IMG/VR virus record: IMGVR_UViG_3300032285_003183
Coordinates: 1-50,433 of that record
DNA: 50,433 bases
Source: a virus
Reading direction: 5' to 3' (one strand)
Under the pieces are notes generated by a model. It had not been told where the DNA came from. It was given only the letters and a program-made list of their open reading frames with translations, and ran no database searches. This document shows, in pieces, positions 45,783 to 50,433 of the stretch (within the stretch, counting starts at the first letter, position 1; each line of letters begins with the position of its first letter). The translations under genes and the position numbers were made by a program.

Positions 45783-46118
45783 TTATGCTATCTGGGCCAT
45801 ACCCTGGCCGTGGAATGAGATGTCTGTTGACCCTGCTACATAAACAGAGTCTCCCTGATTAACTGCAATCTTTGCTGTTGTGTAAGAATTTTGAGACGGT
45901 ATAGGTAAGTTATAAACAATATGCGCCCACTGTGTAGATGCAGTGTCTCCCGAATGCTTTACAAATATGTATATTACCCCATCAGTAATAGCTAAGTTAG
46001 TAGCTGTTACTTCTACCAAATAAGCAGATGGAGTTGTATATAGAAGAGTTGGGCTAGATGTTGGTGTGCTAGCTGCTGAAAGGTACTTAACACCTAAGTC
46101 AGATACAATAACAGTCAT
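45783..46118 (-). CDS. Beta-rich virion protein
   Basis: A 111-aa protein with repeating strands (PTLLYTTPSAYLVEVTATNL, GVIYIFVKHSGDTASTQWAH, QNSYTTAKIAVNQGDSVYVA). It is of the same style as its neighbours, which suggests an expanded family of small beta-sandwich virion proteins. The start overlaps the upstream stop as TAATG. Function unknown. Confidence 0.62.
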   Translation of the reverse strand: MTVIVSDLGVKYLSAASTPTSSPTLLYTTPSAYLVEVTATNLAITDGVIYIFVKHSGDTASTQWAHIVYNLPIPSQNSYTTAKIAVNQGDSVYVAGSTDISFHGQGMAQIA

Positions 46119-46321
46119 TAGTCGCTCCAGTAATTAAAGTTAGTAATTGGGGCAACACTTGCTGAACCACCTGCTTGAAATTGAGTCCAAGAAGTTCCGG
46201 TGTAATAAAACATAGCGTTGCTAGCCGTATTATAGTACATATCTCCCGCACGAGCCGTAGGCGTAGTTGGGTTAGACGCATACGCAGGTATGTTTACAGG
46301 AGTTAGATTTTGACGGCTCAT
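46118..46321 (-). CDS. Short fibre-shaft protein
   Basis: A 67-aa protein (MSRQNLTPVNIPAYASNPTT then GDMYYNTASNAMFYYTGTSW). It matches the N-terminal region of the next gene upstream (GQMYYDTTVNQLKVYEGTGW), a common fibre repeat, so it looks like a truncated or split copy of that fibre module. It begins 6 bases after the 452-aa fibre gene's stop. Probably a short fibre or spacer protein. Confidence 0.66.
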   Translation of the reverse strand: MSRQNLTPVNIPAYASNPTTPTARAGDMYYNTASNAMFYYTGTSWTQFQAGGSASVAPITNFNYWSD

Positions 46322-46327
46322 TGTCTA

Positions 46328-47686
46328 TTATCCGTGGATAACTACTCTGTAAGCATTTGAAGCTGGTGCAGAAGAAAATGCCAAAGTAACTGAGTTTACA
46401 GTGCTGTGAGTCACATCAGTCATTACTTCTGCGTATGTAGATGAATCATAGATAGCTACTGTTACGTCACGAGTATTTAGGTTGTGAGTAACTGAAATTG
46501 AGGTTGCTGCACCATCACCAATAGTTGCTGCATACTTACGTACTACAACATCTGTGTTGATAGCTACTTGGTTAGTAGTAGCAGCTCCTGCTGCACCTTG
46601 AGCTGTGGTTGTGATACCCAGACCAGGTGTGACAGCAATTGTATTTCCGCTGAATGTAAGGGCGCCGTTAGTAGCATTAACCCAAGTACCAACACCAGAG
46701 AACTGTGAGAAGTTGATGGCATCTGTGCCAATCTTGATTCCCTTAGGTGGGGTTGTAGCTGTACCTTGGTTTGATTGGGTCCAACCAGTTGTTCCATAAG
46801 TAGAACCATTAACAACAAATACAAAGTCACCCGCAGTTACTTGACCAGGAATGTGGTTATCAGAATCTGTTGCACGAGTAAGAACTGCACTAACACCAGT
46901 TGTACCAGCGGTTGTTACTTTATAAATACCGTTTTGCGATGCTGTTGTCTGGTTCTTTAAAAGTACACGATCGTTAAGAACAGTTGTATAACCATCAATT
47001 ACTAGAGCACCTGTAGCTGTTACAGTAAATGTTGCTCCTACACCGGTTCCATTAGAGGCATCAGAAGATCCCGCAACATATGTACCAACAATATTTGCAG
47101 TAGAAGCTACTTGAACTTCATCGTGAACGTTAAGGCCTTGAGCAACACCATCAACGTAGTTTTTAGTTGCAGCATCTTGAGCGTTAACTGGGTCAGCAAG
47201 ATTTGTAATCTTGTTGCTTCCCATAGAATAATCAGCAGTTGCTGTAGCAAGAGCGTTAAGGTGAATTCCACCGTGATCTGCATCTGTGTGGCGGTGAACG
47301 TGATCTGCACGAGCTACTTTAAGAGATGAACCTTGAGCGTTAGCTGTGTTGAAGTAAGCCATATCTGCTGTAAGGCCATAAGGCATTGATGGAACCCAGT
47401 TAGCAGATGAGCTGGTTCCGTTAGAAACATAAAGAACGTTGTTGGTTGTGTCTAGGTACATTGAACCTGTAGACAATGGGGTTGTGCTTGGAGCACCTGC
47501 AGCGTAAGCTACACCACCTACTGGGGCCCAGCCAGTACCTTCATAAACTTTTAGTTGGTTGACAGTTGTGTCATAGTACATCTGTCCTGTGACAGGACCA
47601 GATGGAGCTGCAGACAAATTTTGGATAGCAAAATTTTGCAACTCATTTTTGTTTAAATTAACGGGTGTTAAAAATAAACGGGCCAT
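46328..47686 (-). CDS. Tail fibre protein
   Basis: A 452-aa fibre. The N-terminal region (residues 1-100) has two G-x-M-Y-Y-D-T motifs. The centre has DHVHRHTDADHGGIHL, then KITNLADPVNAQDAATKNYV (about 160-179), the classical phage fibre repeat. This is followed by SQNGIYKVTTAGTTG-type strands and a C-terminal domain (SVTHNLNTRDVTVAIYDSST) related to that of the 103-aa protein upstream. It likely forms one of the trimeric fibres or a fibre base. Confidence 0.86.
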   Translation of the reverse strand: MARLFLTPVNLNKNELQNFAIQNLSAAPSGPVTGQMYYDTTVNQLKVYEGTGWAPVGGVAYAAGAPSTTPLSTGSMYLDTTNNVLYVSNGTSSSANWVPSMPYGLTADMAYFNTANAQGSSLKVARADHVHRHTDADHGGIHLNALATATADYSMGSNKITNLADPVNAQDAATKNYVDGVAQGLNVHDEVQVASTANIVGTYVAGSSDASNGTGVGATFTVTATGALVIDGYTTVLNDRVLLKNQTTASQNGIYKVTTAGTTGVSAVLTRATDSDNHIPGQVTAGDFVFVVNGSTYGTTGWTQSNQGTATTPPKGIKIGTDAINFSQFSGVGTWVNATNGALTFSGNTIAVTPGLGITTTAQGAAGAATTNQVAINTDVVVRKYAATIGDGAATSISVTHNLNTRDVTVAIYDSSTYAEVMTDVTHSTVNSVTLAFSSAPASNAYRVVIHG

Positions 47687-47700
47687 TTATTTCAATCTCC

Positions 47701-48012
47701 TTACGACAGGTAGGCGTTTCCGCTGAAAGCTGATTGAAAATGTAGGATCATGTTATTTTGATCCACGTATGTCATTTCGCCTTCTACGATCGTCCCTGCT
47801 GAGTCTACAACAGTTACGTTTGGATGGAAGTTTAAATTGTGGTTAATTGTCCAGGTAGCGCTTGGAGTCTGCTGGGTATAGGCAAAAGCCACTGCCGGAG
47901 TGTTGGAAACGTCCTGAACTGTGTAAATAACCGAGGCCGGCTCAACAATGGTCGTAATATCTGGAATTTCAATTCCATAGGCGGGTTGTGGCTCCCAAAT
48001 AGTTCCACTCAT
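47701..48012 (-). CDS. Small fibre-type domain protein
   Basis: A 103-aa protein. Its C-terminal half (TWTINHNLNFHPNVTVVDSA, then GEMTYVDQNNMILHFQSAFS and GNAYL) is the domain usually found at fibre C-termini, here as a free protein. The N-terminal half is beta-like and Pro-rich. The start overlaps the connector gene stop as ATGA. A fibre tip or a connector accessory is possible. Confidence 0.68.
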   Translation of the reverse strand: MSGTIWEPQPAYGIEIPDITTIVEPASVIYTVQDVSNTPAVAFAYTQQTPSATWTINHNLNFHPNVTVVDSAGTIVEGEMTYVDQNNMILHFQSAFSGNAYLS

Positions 48013-49088
48013 AGTGTTACCTGTTTCTCTGTAAAGACTTTACCTGTCAAGTAGGTCTTAACTGTCCCATTTGGAGCAGTCATCTGAATATCGTAGTAAG
48101 AAGTATACGGCAAAGTAGCGGTTACAGAAGCAGGTAGTGTAATTCTTAAACTGTCAAGTACAGTATTGCTGCTGTAAGAGTATTTTGTAAAAGTAAATGT
48201 TCCTAAGATAACTGGACCAACTTGGGCATAATCTTGCTGAGTGTACAACCTGATTTGTCCAGCAGGTGTGTATCCAGCAATATCAAAGGCAAACTGGAAT
48301 TCCATATCAAAATCGTCTCCAGCGTACATAGAGATGTCTCGGTTGATGACATTTCCTGGAGGTGTGATATCGCCATAGTCTGGTAGGTTTAGGCGAACAC
48401 GCTGTGGAATAGACCAGTCATCAATCTCTTGAGGACGATATACAGGCACAAGGCGATTTGTCATGCGGCTAATCCTGCGTAGGCTGAGAGTCTCGATGCG
48501 GTAAAGGCCAATACCCAGCATAGAGCAAAGCTCCTTATACTGCTCTTTACGCATCTGGATCATTTCCGTTAATTGACGGAAACGTTCAGAGCGTGGAATT
48601 GACACACCATCTGGTGAGATAATGTCAATGTCAAAAGCTGAATCATTAGCTAGGGTGTAGAGAGCCATAGTAGAGGCAAGAAGAACCAGCGGGTATTCGT
48701 CTACTGGAGGAAGTAAAGCAATTTGGGTTACACGGCTACCATTGCTGTCAGTTGTATGAGCAGCGTGCTCAATAAAAGCATTATTTATATAATAGGATAT
48801 TTCAGAGTCTGTAAAGTAACGGTAAGCCTGACCGTAGACTGTGACAACAGCATTATTTGGAGGGGTATAGGATGTAAAGCTTAATACTCCTACGCCTTCT
48901 TCAATTGTTACAAAAGAACTTTTATCTGCCCCATTGACAAAGACTTTAAGAGTATATCCCTGAACAGGTGCTTGAGAAAGTTGGTAGCGGGTATCAATAC
49001 CATTACCGGTAAATGTATCAGTAAAGGATCTGGCGATATCGCCAATCTCTGCTCTTAGTCTATCTGAGAGCTGCTTTATAGAAGCCAC
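48009..49088 (-). CDS. Head-tail connector / virion protein with Ig-like tail
   Basis: A 359-aa protein starting with GTG at 49088, with GGAGGATTT upstream. Residues 1-110 have a helix (SDRLRAEIGDIARSFTDTF) and beta strands (YTLKVFVNGADKSSFVTIEE). The helical middle (about 110-210) resembles gp6-type head-tail connector proteins. The C-terminal 100 residues (DFDMEFQFAFDIAGYTPAGQ, IRLYTQQDYAQVG) form an Ig/BppU-like domain used in baseplate or fibre attachment. It lies between capsid and fibre genes. The two-part architecture is unusual, so the connector role is an inference. Confidence 0.62.
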   Translation of the reverse strand: MASIKQLSDRLRAEIGDIARSFTDTFTGNGIDTRYQLSQAPVQGYTLKVFVNGADKSSFVTIEEGVGVLSFTSYTPPNNAVVTVYGQAYRYFTDSEISYYINNAFIEHAAHTTDSNGSRVTQIALLPPVDEYPLVLLASTMALYTLANDSAFDIDIISPDGVSIPRSERFRQLTEMIQMRKEQYKELCSMLGIGLYRIETLSLRRISRMTNRLVPVYRPQEIDDWSIPQRVRLNLPDYGDITPPGNVINRDISMYAGDDFDMEFQFAFDIAGYTPAGQIRLYTQQDYAQVGPVILGTFTFTKYSYSSNTVLDSLRITLPASVTATLPYTSYYDIQMTAPNGTVKTYLTGKVFTEKQVTL

Positions 49089-49146
49089 AAATCCTCCGAT
49101 TGCTTTATGCGCTAATCATCCTGCATAATCATAAATAAATCTATAT

Positions 49147-49189
49147 AAAAAAGGCCCCACTCCTACAGGAGGGCGGTTGTAGGAGTGGG
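49147..49189 (-). terminator. Strong intrinsic terminator after the capsid-associated gene
   Basis: A perfect 12-bp inverted repeat (49156..49167 CCCACTCCTACA with 49178..49189) with a 10-base loop. On the minus strand the stem is followed by a T run (49147..49152). It lies about 20 bases after the capsid-associated gene, so it should end the capsid transcript. The flanking 121-base gap (49089..49209) contains no other clear signal, and I found no convincing promoter for the downstream gene. Confidence 0.9.
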
Positions 49190-49209
49190 ACTATTAGACC
49201 TTGTACGGC

Positions 49210-49575
49210 TTACAAACGGTCGTACAAGTAACCTTTTTCTTTGAGATGGTTCGCTACAGCTTGTGTAACCTTGTACTTTTTACCTGCCTGGAAAGAGTAA
49301 TGGTTGCCCGCTCCGATTGTCATCATTTCAATGTCTTCTGCAACACGTACGACAACTGAGTCGTCTGCGAGGCTTACGCCGAGATCTTCAACCTCATCAA
49401 TTACGGTTGGAGCTTCAGGTGTTGTCATATCTACAACTTCTGTAGCATCACGGTAATCTTTTGCCGCTGTTGCCATAGACATTTCGCCTGCACGAGCTGC
49501 TAGAGCTTCTGCGTTGGCCTTAATCATTTCTTCTCTTTGACGTCCTGTAACGTCAGTAACTTTTGCTTTTGCCAC
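49210..49575 (-). CDS. Capsid-associated protein
   Basis: A 121-aa protein with a basic start (MAKAKVTDVTGRQREEMIKA), an Ala-rich helix, a Thr/Pro/Asp-rich linker and a compact C-terminal domain (VRVAEDIEMMTIGAGNHYSF, QAGKKYKVTQAVANHLKEKG). This domain, just downstream of the capsid gene, recurs in several actinophages as I recall, without known function; a minor capsid or head-vertex protein is possible. GGAGAA precedes the ATG at 49575. Confidence 0.7.
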   Translation of the reverse strand: MAKAKVTDVTGRQREEMIKANAEALAARAGEMSMATAAKDYRDATEVVDMTTPEAPTVIDEVEDLGVSLADDSVVVRVAEDIEMMTIGAGNHYSFQAGKKYKVTQAVANHLKEKGYLYDRL

Positions 49576-49608
49576 GATGTGTATTCTCCTGTTAGATTGA
49601 ATTTAAGG

Positions 49609-49632
49609 TGGGGGAGGGTTTTACCCCTCCCC
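49609..49632 (-). terminator. GC-rich hairpin after major capsid protein
   Basis: A 9-bp perfect inverted repeat (49609..49617 GGGGGAGGG with 49624..49632) with a 6-base loop lies in the gap downstream of the capsid gene. On the minus strand it is followed by ACCTTAAATT rather than a U run, so it is a partial terminator or an RNA-stability element that would raise capsid over downstream protein levels. Confidence 0.55.
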
Positions 49633-49649
49633 CGGTACTGCTTATTTAA

Positions 49650-50433
49650 TTAGTTGGTTTCTGCGATAACTACAGATTGGTCAGTGATAAGACCAAGACC
49701 GTAGATTGCATACCAAGCAAGTGCGTGCTCACGACCGAAGTCTAGGATACCACCGTCACGAAGCTCAACTGGAAGTGAGATTGCGTGTCCGAAAGCGTTG
49801 TCTCCGATGAAGATTGCTGAGTAGCGATCTCCAGCTGAGATTCCGTTTGCAGTTCCTGAAGCGTTACCTACCTTAGTAGCAGGGGTTGTGTAACCTCCAC
49901 CAGTTGGGTAAACGATTGATGCTGGGTCAACAGCTGTATCAGCTGTGTAACCGTTACCTGCACCGTTTACAACCTTCTGGATTTGAGTTGTCTCAATGAA
50001 TACTGTGTCGTATAGACGACCGATTTCACCGAGCATGAAGTTACCTGGAGCAGCGTACTTGGTGACTTCGATAAATTCTGGAAGGTCACGAAGACGACGT
50101 GATTGGTGAGGGTGAACGAATGCGACGTATGTCTCGCCCAACCTTGGGATGTTCTTGGTTGCTAGTGTCTCAACTGCGTCCTTAACGGTACGTGTTGTGA
50201 GGTATGAAGCACCTGTCAATGTTGCACGTGATGTAGCAGCTGTGCCATATCCGTACCAGTTGTTGACTGCTGTGAGGTTAGAACGATCTTCACCGTAGAT
50301 GACTGAAGAAGCAGCCATAAGTGTGTCACGAGCCTGGCCATCAAGGTAGAGAGCCATGTTACGTCCAAGAAGACGTGAAGCTGATGCCATAACGTCATCG
50401 AATGATGCGTTAAGAAGAAGTTCTGATACTGCG
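49650..50433 (-). CDS. Major capsid protein, partial (N-terminus outside window)
   Basis: The frame is open to the right edge (visible upstream part ends ...SFDDVMASASRLLGR when read in translation), so at least 261 codons of the C-terminal part are seen. Key features are DLPEFIEVTKYAAPGNFMLG, EIGRLYDTVFIETT and DNAFGHAISLPVELRDGGIL, which match the N4-gp56/HK97-fold major capsid family. The internal ATG at 50390 is not the true start. The gene ends 18 bases before the hairpin. Confidence 0.9.
   Translation of the reverse strand, partial: AVSELLLNASFDDVMASASRLLGRNMALYLDGQARDTLMAASSVIYGEDRSNLTAVNNWYGYGTAATSRATLTGASYLTTRTVKDAVETLATKNIPRLGETYVAFVHPHQSRRLRDLPEFIEVTKYAAPGNFMLGEIGRLYDTVFIETTQIQKVVNGAGNGYTADTAVDPASIVYPTGGGYTTPATKVGNASGTANGISAGDRYSAIFIGDNAFGHAISLPVELRDGGILDFGREHALAWYAIYGLGLITDQSVVIAETN

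Noticed and set aside
49089-49145. Promoter for the connector gene after the terminator
   Set aside because: TATGAT occurs on the minus strand but no -35 at 16-18 bases; too weak to list as a feature.
1-50433. Integrase, attachment site or lysogeny repressor
   Set aside because: No tyrosine or serine recombinase motifs and no typical repressor were seen in the window; regions outside cannot be judged.

Overview
The window is a near-complete slice of a tailed, contractile-tail (myovirus-type) phage genome. Two WhiB-like proteins (128..460 and 9621..9872) point to an actinobacterial host, because this Fe-S regulator family is essentially confined to Actinobacteria and their phages. The AT-leaning composition (judged by eye, not computed) and fibre and accessory genes resembling those of aquatic phages fit a low-GC freshwater or marine actinobacterium; that habitat is inference. 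No integrase, tRNA, CRISPR array or transposase was seen.

Replication and recombination module (1..13338, all minus strand, nearly every gene overlapping the next). In transcription order: a winged-helix initiator candidate, a small protein, a DnaC/IstB-like ATPase, a SWIM zinc-finger protein, an unknown protein, a DnaB-type helicase, WhiB-2, two small Cys-rich proteins, a DnaG-like primase, a 44-aa zinc-ribbon protein, an SNF2-type helicase, a ribbon-helix-helix regulator, an unknown protein, a MerR-like HTH protein, an ssDNA-binding protein, a family-A DNA polymerase with 3'-5' exonuclease, two unknown proteins, RecA, a resolvase-like PD-(D/E)XK nuclease, WhiB-1 and a truncated ORF at the left edge. 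A perfect 15-bp inverted repeat inside the initiator gene is a candidate origin.

Tail module (13362..28862, minus). In transcription order: sheath, tube, a gp26/gp51-like assembly chaperone with a probable +1 frameshift extension, a tape measure carrying an M23 peptidase, an unknown tail protein, a LysM protein, a hub split into two genes, an OB-fold spike-base protein, a gp25-like protein, baseplate J, a large gpI-like baseplate protein with four carbohydrate-binding-like modules, and a three-helix membrane protein.

Neck and small-protein region (28913..33118, minus): tail-terminator and connector candidates, a cluster of tiny Lys-rich proteins (one with a Cys-rich head and an EF-hand loop), other structural proteins and the first copy of a three-member paralogous family. 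A strong terminator lies at 30017..30040.

Adhesin and accessory region (33127..48012). Fibre and adhesin genes on the minus strand surround a plus-strand island (35353..38688) driven by a near-consensus promoter that should give a leaderless mRNA. The island holds a 59-aa protein, two more paralogues of the unknown family, a membrane protein and a flavin-dependent (tryptophan-type) halogenase with its key motifs intact. A 2-oxoglutarate/Fe(II) oxygenase and a partner lie just beyond on the minus strand. A Tyr/Cys-rich insertion in one fibre protein, and a mobile beta-domain inserted into sheath, baseplate J and fibre genes, stand out.

Capsid end (48009..50433, minus): a connector-like protein, a terminator, a capsid-associated protein, and the major capsid protein, which runs off the right edge.
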